14,653 bases of DNA from JAWAAW01 sp038884575 (GTDB taxonomy: Archaea > Nanobdellota > Nanobdellia > Woesearchaeales > ARS49), in NCBI GenBank assembly GCA_038884575.1, contig JAWABQ010000017.1, positions 1 to 14,653 on the forward strand, in the 5' to 3' direction. Numbering within the stretch: the stretch's first letter is position 1; each line of letters begins with the position of its first letter. Both the position numbers and the translations under genes were made by a program. A model generated the notes under the pieces. That model ran no database searches. It was not told the origin of the DNA and saw only the letters and a list, made by a program, of their open reading frames with translations. This document shows positions 1 to 6,124 of this stretch, piece after piece.

Positions 1-529
1 GCAAGTAGTGACCAACACGGTCGCGCTCATCCCTTCCAAAGATAACCGCACCGCTTGCCGGCACTGTGCTCTGGTTCGTGGTATTGAACCTCAAGTATTG
101 GTTATACTCGGTCGAACCCTTGTCAGTAACAATCTGACCGCCCTTAAGCATATCAAGGTCAACCTCAGTCAATGTCTCACGGACATTACCAATAGCTTCG
201 TTCAGTTCAAGCAAGTCCGAAGTGCTGCCGATTTCGACCGCGTCTCCCTCGACAACAACTCCCTTACCAGCACCTCCAGCTGCCAGCGTTGTCTTCACAA
301 CAGCCGCTGCCTGCAAGCCGCCAATAATATCACCCATTCCAACGACGTCAATAGCGTCTGCTGCATCACCGACCACAACAGCCAGGTTCGAAGCAGGCGA
401 ACCATTGACAACGAACGGAGCGGGCCAATCAGACAGCTGCACTGCCGAGGCACCGAAGATAGTCGCACCAACCATGGTAATACCCATGCCAAGCGCAACC
501 ATCTTCTTTACCGCTTGTATTGCTTTCAT
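1..529 (-). CDS. S-layer-like secreted protein, N-terminal part (runs off the window)
   Basis: About 176 residues are visible; the 3' end lies outside the window. The N-terminus is a Sec-type signal: a short basic stretch (MKAIQAVKKM), a hydrophobic glycine/alanine-rich core of about 18 residues, then a small-residue site near GASA. The mature part is rich in Val, Gly, Ala, Asp and Thr with few Lys. It includes a segment resembling archaeal S-layer precursors, in which a short W/Y-P-x-PF motif (here DWPAPFV) is followed by VVVGDAADAIDVVG. The likely role is the surface lattice of the cell wall. The start at 529 is supported by a strong GGAGGTG ribosome site 8 nt upstream, unusual here and consistent with high expression. 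S-layer identity rests on signal, composition and this N-terminal pattern; another secreted surface protein is possible. Confidence 0.62.
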   Translation of the reverse strand, partial: MKAIQAVKKMVALGMGITMVGATIFGASAVQLSDWPAPFVVNGSPASNLAVVVGDAADAIDVVGMGDIIGGLQAAAVVKTTLAAGGAGKGVVVEGDAVEIGSTSDLLELNEAIGNVRETLTEVDLDMLKGGQIVTDKGSTEYNQYLRFNTTNQSTVPASGAVIFGRDERDRVGHYL

Positions 530-537
530 TATCTACA

Positions 538-544
538 CACCTCC
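538..544 (-). promoter_or_regulatory. Strong Shine-Dalgarno site of the S-layer-like gene
   Basis: On the minus strand GGAGGTG lies 8 nt upstream of the ATG at 529 and matches the archaeal 16S anti-SD core. Most other genes here lack such a site, so it both fixes this start and suggests strong translation. Confidence 0.75.
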
Positions 545-639
545 GTGTTTATATTCGAATGTTATTCAAATTTTATCTTCTCTTTTTTTCACCAGCACTC
601 GTTCCATAGTGTCGATTAACCGGTTTTTGGGAATTTGGA

Positions 640-646
640 TTATAAA
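640..646 (-). promoter_or_regulatory. Candidate TATA box for the S-layer-like gene
   Basis: On the minus strand GAAAAGTTTATAATCC has a purine/A-rich BRE-like stretch followed by TTTATAA. Transcription would start near 615-620, giving a leader of roughly 85-90 nt. That is longer than for most genes in this window, where starts fall at or near the expected transcription start. Confidence 0.5.
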
Positions 647-680
647 CTTTTCGGTCTTGGGATTGAGGCTGAAACCAATG

Positions 681-690
681 TATATTTATA
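681..690 (+). promoter_or_regulatory. TATA box of the small membrane protein gene
   Basis: TATATTTATA is centred 27-28 bp upstream of the ATG at 713, the archaeal TATA-to-start distance. The mRNA should be leaderless or nearly so. Confidence 0.65.
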
Positions 691-712
691 GGTGCTCCGC
701 TTTGCCTGACCC

Positions 713-973
713 ATGCCAGAAAAACTAAAGCCCAAGAAGGTGGCGCTTGCGCTTGCCTGCTTGGTCGTAGTATGGCAGTTAATCTGGATATTGGCAGTTG
801 CAATAGGCAAGCAGCCCATGCTTGACTGGATTCTGGGAGTGCATTTCCTGGCAGACGGCCTTAAGGTGGCGCCTGTTACTACTGGGAAAGCGATTGTCTC
901 CCTGCTTATCCACTTTGTGGCTGGCTATATCCTTGGCTGGCTGTTTGCAGTGCTCTGGAACAAGACAAAGTAA
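713..973 (+). CDS. Small two-helix membrane protein (holin-like/DUF5676-like)
   Basis: This 86-aa protein has a short basic N-terminus (MPEKLKPKK), a hydrophobic helix at about residues 10-32, a loop with GVHFLADGLKV, and a second helix at about 58-80 ending in a basic tail (WNKTK). The size and two-helix plan resemble small archaeal membrane proteins often annotated as holin-like or DUF5676, but I see no specific motif that proves this. No phage genes are nearby, so a lysis role is not implied. The start at 713 is supported by a TATA box at the leaderless distance. The gene diverges from the S-layer-like gene. Confidence 0.65.
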   Translation: MPEKLKPKKVALALACLVVVWQLIWILAVAIGKQPMLDWILGVHFLADGLKVAPVTTGKAIVSLLIHFVAGYILGWLFAVLWNKTK

Positions 974-998
974 TAATGCTTTGTTCAAGAACAGCAAC

Positions 999-1009
999 TA
1001 TATATAATA
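999..1009 (+). promoter_or_regulatory. TATA box of tRNA-Leu
   Basis: TATATATAATA is centred about 32 bp upstream of the mature tRNA 5' end. This places transcription start a few nucleotides before the tRNA and leaves a short 5' leader for RNase P. Confidence 0.65.
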
Positions 1010-1035
1010 GGGTGGAGTATTTCTTTTTATTATTC

Positions 1036-1119
1036 GCGGCGGTGCCTGAGCGGCCAAAAGGGCTGGCCCTAGGAGCCAGTGGCTTAGTGCCTTCGCAGGT
1101 TCAAATCCTGTCCGCCGCA
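1036..1119 (+). tRNA. tRNA-Leu (anticodon UAG)
   Basis: An 84-nt type II tRNA. The acceptor stem GCGGCGG (1036-1042) pairs with CCGCCGC (1112-1118), with discriminator A at 1119. The anticodon stem CTGGC/GCCAG encloses loop CCTAGGA, giving anticodon TAG at 1070-1072, which reads CUA and possibly CUG. A long variable arm (ggc ttagt gcc, about 1081-1091) is typical of tRNA-Leu. The T arm is GCAGG-TTCAAAT-CCTGT with one G-T pair. There is no intron, and no CCA is encoded after the discriminator (TAT follows), as expected in archaea. The tRNA is convergent with the L37e gene, 8 bp away. Confidence 0.97.
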
Positions 1120-1127
1120 TATATTCC

Positions 1128-1292
1128 TTAGAAATTCTGCCAAGCATACTTCCGCATCTTGGATGTTTTTCCGAATCCGCAGCTCGCACAGACTTTTTTT
1201 GCAGCATTGTAGCTGTGCCTTCCGCACCTTCTGCACATTATGTGCGACCGTCCCTTGCTCCGCTTGCCCATCGAGGGCGTTCCCTTAACCAT
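1128..1292 (-). CDS. rpl37e: 50S ribosomal protein L37e
   Basis: This 54-aa protein begins MVKGTPSMGKRSKGRSH and carries a zinc ribbon with Cys20-x2-Cys23 and Cys35-x2-Cys38, followed by the typical SKMRKYAWQNF tail. It is a full-length match to the archaeal/eukaryotic L37e family, a zinc-binding protein of the large subunit. It lies 18 bp downstream of the LSm gene on the same strand, an arrangement common in archaea, so the two are probably co-transcribed. The 3' end lies 8 bp from the convergent tRNA-Leu. Confidence 0.96.
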   Translation of the reverse strand: MVKGTPSMGKRSKGRSHIMCRRCGRHSYNAAKKVCASCGFGKTSKMRKYAWQNF

Positions 1293-1310
1293 AGCTTATC
1301 ACTTTTTTTC

Positions 1311-1532
1311 TTACTGTGGTGAAATCATTATTATCGTGTCGCCGCGGAGGAATGTTGTGCCAAGCTTCCTTGCCACGTTCCCTTCCACGCGCTCCTCTGT
1401 GTCATCAAGCACGCAGTTGATGTGTATGTCAAATGCCCTGAGCGTGCCGATGAACTGCTTTCCGTTCTTCAGCTCCACAAGCACTTTCTTGTCTCTTGCG
1501 CGGTTAAGCGCATCCAATGGCCTTGCTTCCAT
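1311..1532 (-). CDS. Archaeal Sm-like RNA-binding protein (LSm)
   Basis: A 73-aa protein that is a single Sm fold. Sm1 runs from about residue 15 to 47 (KKVLVELKNGKQFIGTLRAF then DIHINCVLDD), and Sm2 is GTTFLRGDTIIMIS near the C-terminus. The DxHxN and RG motifs are the uridine-binding residues of archaeal LSm rings, which form heptamers that bind U-rich RNA. A GTG in frame at 1544 could extend it by four residues. I prefer ATG at 1532 because the GGGGTGA site lies 8 nt upstream and the protein then starts MEARPLDALNRA, the usual family N-terminus. It is the first gene of the LSm-L37e pair. Confidence 0.95.
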   Translation of the reverse strand: MEARPLDALNRARDKKVLVELKNGKQFIGTLRAFDIHINCVLDDTEERVEGNVARKLGTTFLRGDTIIMISPQ

Positions 1533-1540
1533 TTTACAAA

Positions 1541-1547
1541 TCACCCC
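1541..1547 (-). promoter_or_regulatory. Shine-Dalgarno site that decides the LSm start
   Basis: GGGGTGA on the minus strand ends 8 nt before the ATG at 1532. The alternative GTG start at 1544 overlaps the site itself, which argues against it. Confidence 0.65.
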
Positions 1548-1585
1548 AAAAGGTAAAACAATATTGACGGCAAATCAGGAGGAGG

Positions 1586-1594
1586 TTTATAAAA
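1586..1594 (-). promoter_or_regulatory. TATA box of the LSm-L37e operon
   Basis: TTTTATAAA on the minus strand predicts a transcription start near 1560-1565 and a leader of about 30 nt carrying the Shine-Dalgarno site. It lies just past the stop of the upstream 120-aa gene, so LSm-L37e can be transcribed separately from the propeller operon. Confidence 0.6.
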
Positions 1595-1601
1595 CTATTG
1601 G

Positions 1602-1964
1602 TCAGGCGCCGCCAATTCCCTTGCCGGGCCTGTAATCCATGACTGCCTTTGCGCATTCCGGAGGCAGGACATAGTTCAGCAACAGGCAGTTCTCTTTGCC
1701 GATTTCCTGCAGCCTTAGGATGAGCCCCTCGCCAATGCCCTCTTTGATTTTGCGCACAATGTTGTCAATCGTCATCACCTTAACAGCAGGCCTTATGGCT
1801 TCATACAACTGGTCGCGCAATGCATAAGCAGGATTGTGCTCCCTCTGCAGGCTGTCTGTTGAAAACAGCCCCAGGGCATCCCTCTTAAGCTGCGCAAGGC
1901 GCTCTTCCCTGCCCGAAGAATACTCCTTTGGGCTTTCTTTTTTCGGACCAACTTTCTCTGCCAT
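1602..1964 (-). CDS. Protein of unknown function, 120 aa
   Basis: I do not recognise a family. The first 30 or so residues are highly charged and probably helical or disordered (VGPKKESPKEYSSGREER). A mostly helical part follows, with a Lys-rich segment (TIDNIVRKIKEGIGEG), a hydrophobic ENCLLLNYVLPPECAK stretch and a glycine-rich tail GKGIGGA. There is no signal peptide or membrane segment, so it is probably cytoplasmic. The ATG at 1964 is only 3 nt after the stop of the propeller gene, with no clear ribosome site of its own, so translation is probably coupled to that gene. The pairing with a membrane-anchored surface protein suggests a functional link, but nothing in the sequence shows what it is. 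Confidence 0.7.
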   Translation of the reverse strand: MAEKVGPKKESPKEYSSGREERLAQLKRDALGLFSTDSLQREHNPAYALRDQLYEAIRPAVKVMTIDNIVRKIKEGIGEGLILRLQEIGKENCLLLNYVLPPECAKAVMDYRPGKGIGGA

Positions 1965-1967
1965 CAG

Positions 1968-3329
1968 TCAAAACCCAAATCCCCTGCTTTTTTTCCTCAG
2001 CCAACGGGGCACAAACAAATAGACTATTATCCCAATCATTGTTATTCCGACTGCAACCAGGAACCAGTATGCAGGGCTTTTTTCCTTTTTTTCGCCTTGG
2101 AAGATTACTGGTTCAGGCAGTTCCCTGCGCGGCTCTGCTTCAGATTTTGGCTGCTCAGCTGCCTGCACAGGCTCTGGCGCAGCTCGTGGCTGCGCCACTG
2201 CGCTTGCAGTCATTTGGGGCGGTTCCTGCAGCGCAGCCTGCTGAACCTGCTCGCCAAGTGCTGCCTGCTCTCCATTTGGGGTGTTATCGCAAGCATTTCC
2301 TGTCCCATCCCTGTCAGAGTCCTCCTGGTCCTTGTTTGAACTGGCAGGGCAATTGTCTGCATAGTCAGGGATGTTGTCATTGTCAGGGTCTTCGCCTTTC
2401 AGTATTGCAATCTCCTTTTCCTCGTCAATAAACGCGATTGCATCCCTGAAAATTGAAGGGTCTGTCCCTGCAATCTTCAGAGGAATCTCAACCCCTGTGC
2501 TTATCCTGTATACAAAGAGCATTCCGTTCTTCTCGTAAGCAATCATGTCCGAGTAAATTGAGGGGTCGTTGCCTGAAACATTTGTTTTGTATGCCTTGTG
2601 CGAGTCAAGGTCAACAAGTAAAAATCCGCCTTCATAAACAGCAACAACAGGGCTTGTCTTCCAGCCAGAAGCCAAGACTCCCGGAATCCCTGTGCTTTCG
2701 GTATCGCCGTCATCAAGGTCATAATACCTTATGATGTTGTCATTCAGCCTGTCATCGCGGTTCAAGTCCTTGCCAATCACATCCTCCGGAGTGTCAAACA
2801 CAATGGTATCCTTCAGCACAAGCGGGCGTTCACCCAGCTGGCCTGTGTTGTTAACCAGCCCTGAATCAAGGTCATAATATTGTATTATCGTGTCAGAATC
2901 ATCAGAGTCACCGTTCAGGTCGCCTGAGTCCTTTTCAGACGTGGCAAATGCAATGCGGCGGCTGAATATCGAGGGCCTTGTGCCGCGCGCCCCTGTGTCA
3001 ACCGCATCCTTCCTATCTGTGTTATAGACAATTATCCTCCTTGCCCTGTCCTCAAATGCTATGAGCCCTGCATCAACACACGGATGCCTTGCCTCCCTGC
3101 CTGTGTTCCTCACCCTATCCGAGCCGTAACTGTAATACTGCAAAACATAATCAGCAGTATCACCGTCGCCTGTCAGGTCTGAGTTGATGCTGTCCTCGTA
3201 AGTCACAAAAGCAACAACAGCCTCGCCTGCTGCAGGCTCAATGCCACGCACATGTGTGCTCGTGATTGTATATGCAAGCGCAGGAATGCTGAGAATTATT
3301 AGCATCAGCGCAGGTATTGCGGCCTTCAT
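1968..3329 (-). CDS. Membrane-anchored beta-propeller protein with calcium-type loops and TSP type 3 repeats
   Basis: 453 aa. Residues 1-19 are a signal peptide (MKAAIPALMLIILSIPALA). Residues 25-310 form repeated units of about 45-60 residues with an [I/V]AF...YD or YY strand pattern, like TolB/WD40-type propellers. Three units carry an acidic loop of the form D-L-[N/T]-x-D followed by a further Asp nine residues after the first (D51-D60, D137-D146, D188-D197), each followed by an [I/V]-[I/L]-[Q/R]-YY strand. Residues 314-348 resemble thrombospondin type 3 calcium-binding repeats (DPDNDNIPDYADNCP and DQEDSDRDGTGNACD). A Pro/Ala/Glu/Gln-rich linker (about 352-418), one membrane helix (419-441) and a basic tail follow, so most of the protein should face outside. 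An in-frame upstream extension to 3407 is rejected because it runs past the TATA box. The role is probably cell-surface binding or adhesion (inference). Confidence 0.78.
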   Translation of the reverse strand: MKAAIPALMLIILSIPALAYTITSTHVRGIEPAAGEAVVAFVTYEDSINSDLTGDGDTADYVLQYYSYGSDRVRNTGREARHPCVDAGLIAFEDRARRIIVYNTDRKDAVDTGARGTRPSIFSRRIAFATSEKDSGDLNGDSDDSDTIIQYYDLDSGLVNNTGQLGERPLVLKDTIVFDTPEDVIGKDLNRDDRLNDNIIRYYDLDDGDTESTGIPGVLASGWKTSPVVAVYEGGFLLVDLDSHKAYKTNVSGNDPSIYSDMIAYEKNGMLFVYRISTGVEIPLKIAGTDPSIFRDAIAFIDEEKEIAILKGEDPDNDNIPDYADNCPASSNKDQEDSDRDGTGNACDNTPNGEQAALGEQVQQAALQEPPQMTASAVAQPRAAPEPVQAAEQPKSEAEPRRELPEPVIFQGEKKEKSPAYWFLVAVGITMIGIIVYLFVPRWLRKKSRGFGF

Positions 3330-3384
3330 CGCTTTGCCATTAGGAGCCTGTATTTTTATGCTTTTCCTATTGGCGACAAAAAGC

Positions 3385-3392
3385 TTTATAAA
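3385..3392. promoter_or_regulatory. Palindromic TATA box shared by S8e and the propeller gene
   Basis: TTTATAAA is a perfect 8-bp palindrome and reads as a TATA box on both strands. On the plus strand its centre is 27-28 bp before the S8e ATG at 3416, so that mRNA should be leaderless. On the minus strand it predicts a transcription start near 3362, about 33 nt before the propeller ATG at 3329. I see no second clear TATA box in the 86-bp intergenic region apart from a weak AGCATAAAAAT on the minus strand near 3352-3362. Confidence 0.6.
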
Positions 3393-3415
3393 CAACCCCT
3401 TTGCCATCCCCTGTC

Positions 3416-3802
3416 ATGGTTATCGTGCACAGGCGGGATGCCGGAAGGACTCCGAGTGGAGGCAGGCAGTCTATCAATAGGGGAAAGCGCAGGTTTGAGA
3501 CAGGCGAGCTTCCTGTTGCCACGCGCATTGAGCCCTCAACAAGGATTTTTGCAAAGCAGACAAAGGCCCGCAGGCTTGTCAAGGCAAAGGTCCACACTGC
3601 TGACCACGTTAACCTGTTTGACCCGAAATCAAAAACCTATTCCCAGGCAAAAGTCATGGCGGTTGTTGAGTGCCCTGCAAACAGGCATTATGTCAGGCGA
3701 AACATTATGGTAAAGGGCGCTGTTGTCAGGACAGAAAAAGGAATGGCAAGGATAACATCAAGGCCAGGGCAGGACGGCACTGTAAATGCAGTATTGGTCT
3801 GA
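3416..3802 (+). CDS. rps8e: 30S ribosomal protein S8e
   Basis: 128 aa, the normal archaeal length. The N-terminal RRDAGRTPSGGR matches the family GRSxRKxTGGR region, the middle contains DHVNLFDPKSKT, and the C-terminal half has the diagnostic VVECPANRHYVRRNIMVKGA and TSRPGQDGTVNAVL blocks. It is a small-subunit rRNA-binding protein found in archaea and eukaryotes. A TTG at 3401 in the same frame is rejected: the ATG at 3416 sits at the leaderless distance from the TATA box and gives the expected N-terminus length. Confidence 0.96.
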   Translation: MVIVHRRDAGRTPSGGRQSINRGKRRFETGELPVATRIEPSTRIFAKQTKARRLVKAKVHTADHVNLFDPKSKTYSQAKVMAVVECPANRHYVRRNIMVKGAVVRTEKGMARITSRPGQDGTVNAVLV

Positions 3803-3818
3803 TTAATTCTTCCGCAGC

Positions 3819-3825
3819 TTTAAAA
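3819..3825 (+). promoter_or_regulatory. Candidate TATA box of the multi-HTH protein gene
   Basis: TTTAAAA is centred about 29 bp before the GTG at 3851, which supports a separate, leaderless transcript rather than read-through from S8e. Confidence 0.45.
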
Positions 3826-3850
3826 GCATCACACCCATACCGATTAATAC

Positions 3851-4741
3851 GTGGGTGGAACTGTGGCTTGCTGTCTTGCTGGAAAAAAGGGTTTTGTTCC
3901 TGATGCAGCGCATCCTGTTCGCACAAGGCATCCGCGCGCAAGCACGCTTGAAAAGGCTGTTGTGGCTGCTGAAATGTTCAGGAGCGGCTGCACCCTTGCA
4001 AGGATAGGTGAGAGGTTTGGGTGCTCGAGGGAGTGGGCAAGGAAAATCCTTGGGGTTGCCAGGTCAGGGGGCATAATGCAGGACCGCGAGTATGAAATGC
4101 TGAAGGGCAAATGCCATTACAAAAAAGCGCAGGTTTACTGGCAGTATTTCTGCGATGTTGCTGACAATATTGAAGATTTTAACAAAGACAAATTCAATGA
4201 GTTGAAGGCAAAATACTGGCCCTGCGAGAAAACCCCCACTGCAAGGGCTGCTTATGCAGAGCAGTCCTGCCTTGAGGCTTTGGTCAGGAAGGGCAGAATT
4301 AGCAATGATGAGGCAGGCGCAATTGCTTACCTGATTTACAAGTTCAAGCAGAGCAGGACAACCCCTGCCCGGCTGAAAGAGGACGCGCTGTACTTTATGA
4401 GGAACAAAAGGCTTTCGCTGAGGGATTTTGCGCTTGAGCGCCGCATATGCAATAACGGCACAAACCCTGCAGCCCAGTCCATCCGGCGCGTGGTTCTTGC
4501 AATGGAATTGGGAATTATTCCGCAGGAGGAATATGATTTGCGCTCGCTTGCAAATTTTCACAAGGTTTTTTCTGTTGCGCGCAAGCCAGCCCCTGGCCGG
4601 AAGTATCCTGAGCATACAATCAGGTTTGTGCTTGTGGCGCACGAAAAGACAGGACTTCCGTATGCAAGGATTGCGCGCTTTGCAGAAGTGCCTGTGCAGG
4701 CTGTTTATGACTACAAGCGCCGCCAGGACAAACTGCATTAA
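3851..4741 (+). CDS. Multi-HTH DNA-binding protein, 296 aa
   Basis: At residues about 34-69 there is a clear helix-turn-helix, with a GCTLARIGERFGCSREWARKI core that resembles sigma-70 region 4 and other trihelical HTH domains. A second HTH-like segment lies near 186-218 (LSLRDFALERRICNNG onward), and a third at 255-293 (HEKTGLPYARIARFAEVPVQ, then AVYDYKRRQ). The middle (80-180) is helical and contains several Cys, Tyr and Lys without a metal-site pattern. No ligand-binding or catalytic domain is evident, so it is a candidate transcription factor or other DNA-binding protein. The start is GTG, at the leaderless distance from TTTAAAA; GTG at 3863 is an alternative. The family is not recognised beyond HTH. 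It follows S8e by 48 bp. Confidence 0.75.
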   Translation: MGGTVACCLAGKKGFVPDAAHPVRTRHPRASTLEKAVVAAEMFRSGCTLARIGERFGCSREWARKILGVARSGGIMQDREYEMLKGKCHYKKAQVYWQYFCDVADNIEDFNKDKFNELKAKYWPCEKTPTARAAYAEQSCLEALVRKGRISNDEAGAIAYLIYKFKQSRTTPARLKEDALYFMRNKRLSLRDFALERRICNNGTNPAAQSIRRVVLAMELGIIPQEEYDLRSLANFHKVFSVARKPAPGRKYPEHTIRFVLVAHEKTGLPYARIARFAEVPVQAVYDYKRRQDKLH

Positions 4742-4835
4742 AAGAAACCAATCATAACGGGGCTCCAATGGACTTCATTAAACAATAACTGCTAAAACAG
4801 GCTCACTACGGTCGCGGTGCCAACAATAACGAAAA

Positions 4836-4848
4836 TTCTTTTTTTATT
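4836..4848 (+). terminator. T-rich tract, possible terminator of the HTH gene
   Basis: TTCTTTTTTTATT contains seven consecutive T residues about 95 bp past the stop at 4741, with no stable hairpin just before it. Archaeal termination usually relies on such T tracts. The distance from the gene makes this only a moderate call. Confidence 0.35.
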
Positions 4849-4852
4849 ATTC

Positions 4853-4933
4853 TCTCCGAACTCGTGCTGCTGAACGGAGTTCGCAGCACATGAGTGAGGA
4901 GGGTCTTTATGCGCCTCAGCGCCTTTAAGGAGT
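4853..4933 (-). repeat. Dispersed intergenic repeat, copy A
   Basis: An 81-bp unit on the minus strand, starting ACTCCTTAAAGGCGC and ending CGAGTTCGGAGA. It is alignable end to end with copy B at 14444-14525 on the plus strand: same first 5 bases, shared TAAAGGC, shared CTCCTCACTCA and identical CGAGTTCGGAGA end. It contains a small hairpin GCGC-TGAG-GCGC and lies 21 bp beyond the SufS stop. A further fragment of the family, GCGGTGCCAACAATA, lies nearby on the plus strand at 4814-4828 and matches copies B and C with one extra base. Confidence 0.7.
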
Positions 4934-4954
4934 TTGTTGTGTTTAATGATGTTT

Positions 4955-6124
4955 TCAGAATGCAAGTAATTTCTTCACAGCGTCAATGAATATGTCGCAT
5001 TCCTCTTCTGTGTTGTAGAGGTAGAGAGAGGCCCTGCAGCTTCCTGGGAGGTTGTTTGCGTGGAACCAGGAATGTACGCAGTGCATTCCTGACCTTGTCA
5101 TTATGTTGTGCGACTTGCTCAAAAGCATTGCGACATCGTGCGGGTTCATTTTGTTGATGTTGAAGCTGAATATTCCTGAGCGCTGTTCTGCATCTTTTGG
5201 CCCGATTAGCTGCACTTTGTCGCCTATTGCCTCTGTTATTTTTTTGTTTAATGCTATTTCGTGCTTGTGGATTTCTTCCAGGCCAATGTTTTTGAGGTAT
5301 TCCAGGGCAGCGCCAAGCCCGAGTATTCCTGAATAGTTCTGCAGGCCTGCCTCGAATTTTTCAGGCACTTTTTCAGGCTCGCTTGTGGCGTACGTCGAGT
5401 CTTTTACTGTTTCTCCTCCGACCATGAATTGTGGCATTTTGTCAAGAAGCTCTTTTTTGCCGTAAAGGATTCCTGTTCCGCTTGGCCCGAGCATTTTGTG
5501 CCCTGAGCACGCAAGGAAGTCAGCATCAAGCTTTTTCACGCTTATTTCCTGGTGGGGCGCTGATTGTGCTGCATCAAGGAGCACAAGGGCGCCGTTCTTG
5601 TGGGCGGTGTCTATGATTTCTTTTGCTGGTATGCTTGTTCCGTCTGCGTTTGACGTCATTGTCATTGATACAAGCCCTGCCCCGCTGATTTTTTTTGCAA
5701 GCGCGCCAGCGTCGCCGAAAGGAACAGTTTCAAACTTTATTCCTGTCTTTGCGAGCTTTTGCCAAGGCAGCAGGTTTGAGTTGTGCTCTTTGTCTGTTAT
5801 TATGACCTTTTTGCCTTTCAAGTCAAGGCAGTTTGCAACAAGGTTTATTCCCTCTGTTGTGTTTCTCGTGAATATTATTTCGTCTGGTGATTTTGCGTTG
5901 AAGAATTTTTGCGCGGTTGTTCTTGCCTTTTTGACTTCCTCTGTGACTTTCTGCCCCCAATCATGCCAGCTTCTTCCGGCACAGGCAGGGTATTTGTCAT
6001 AGTATTCCTGCATTTTCTCAATTACGATTTTTGGGCGCAATGACTGGCAGGCATTGTCAAAGTATACTGGTTTTGGCTTTTGTTCAAGGCATGTGAAGTC
6101 CTTCCTGATTTTTTCCACGTTCAT
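4955..6124 (-). CDS. sufS: SufS-type cysteine desulfurase
   Basis: 389 aa, close to full length for the PLP-dependent group II cysteine desulfurases that take sulfur from L-cysteine for Fe-S clusters and thiolated tRNA. The PLP lysine is K210 in ACSGHKMLGP, D184 and Q187 in LLDAAQSAP contact the cofactor, H114 lies in the KEHNSNLLPW block, and the persulfide-forming cysteine is C349 in TRSGMHCV, the usual RxGxHC loop. The N-terminal VYFDNACQSLRP and EIIFTRNTTEGIN are also typical. No SufBCD or scaffold gene is in the window. The start ATG overlaps the stop of the upstream DsbA-type gene as ATGA, so translation is coupled. It is the last gene of a three-gene operon with two thiol oxidoreductases. 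Confidence 0.94.
   Translation of the reverse strand: MNVEKIRKDFTCLEQKPKPVYFDNACQSLRPKIVIEKMQEYYDKYPACAGRSWHDWGQKVTEEVKKARTTAQKFFNAKSPDEIIFTRNTTEGINLVANCLDLKGKKVIITDKEHNSNLLPWQKLAKTGIKFETVPFGDAGALAKKISGAGLVSMTMTSNADGTSIPAKEIIDTAHKNGALVLLDAAQSAPHQEISVKKLDADFLACSGHKMLGPSGTGILYGKKELLDKMPQFMVGGETVKDSTYATSEPEKVPEKFEAGLQNYSGILGLGAALEYLKNIGLEEIHKHEIALNKKITEAIGDKVQLIGPKDAEQRSGIFSFNINKMNPHDVAMLLSKSHNIMTRSGMHCVHSWFHANNLPGSCRASLYLYNTEEECDIFIDAVKKLLAF

Noticed and set aside
8..728. Long plus-strand open frames over the S-layer-like gene
   Set aside because: They are antisense to a gene with a signal peptide, a strong ribosome site and a TATA box; their translations have low-complexity Ser/Thr/Pro or Asn/His-rich composition typical of shadows.
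713..973. Phage holin as part of a prophage
   Set aside because: No other phage gene is present; the two-helix plan is common in small archaeal membrane proteins of unknown function.
3330..3407. Upstream extension of the propeller protein to 3407
   Set aside because: It would begin upstream of the TATA box at 3385-3392 and would place a 26-residue extension before a normal signal peptide; ATG at 3329 fits better.
4064..4768. Minus-strand 234-codon frame opposite the multi-HTH gene
   Set aside because: It has no promoter, no ribosome site and a Cys/Leu/Phe-rich composition without motifs; the plus strand encodes clear HTH units.
4857..4889. H-type pseudoknot in repeat copy A
   Set aside because: Both stems are perfect, but the crossing loops are about zero nucleotides, which is sterically implausible, and copy B does not preserve the pairing.
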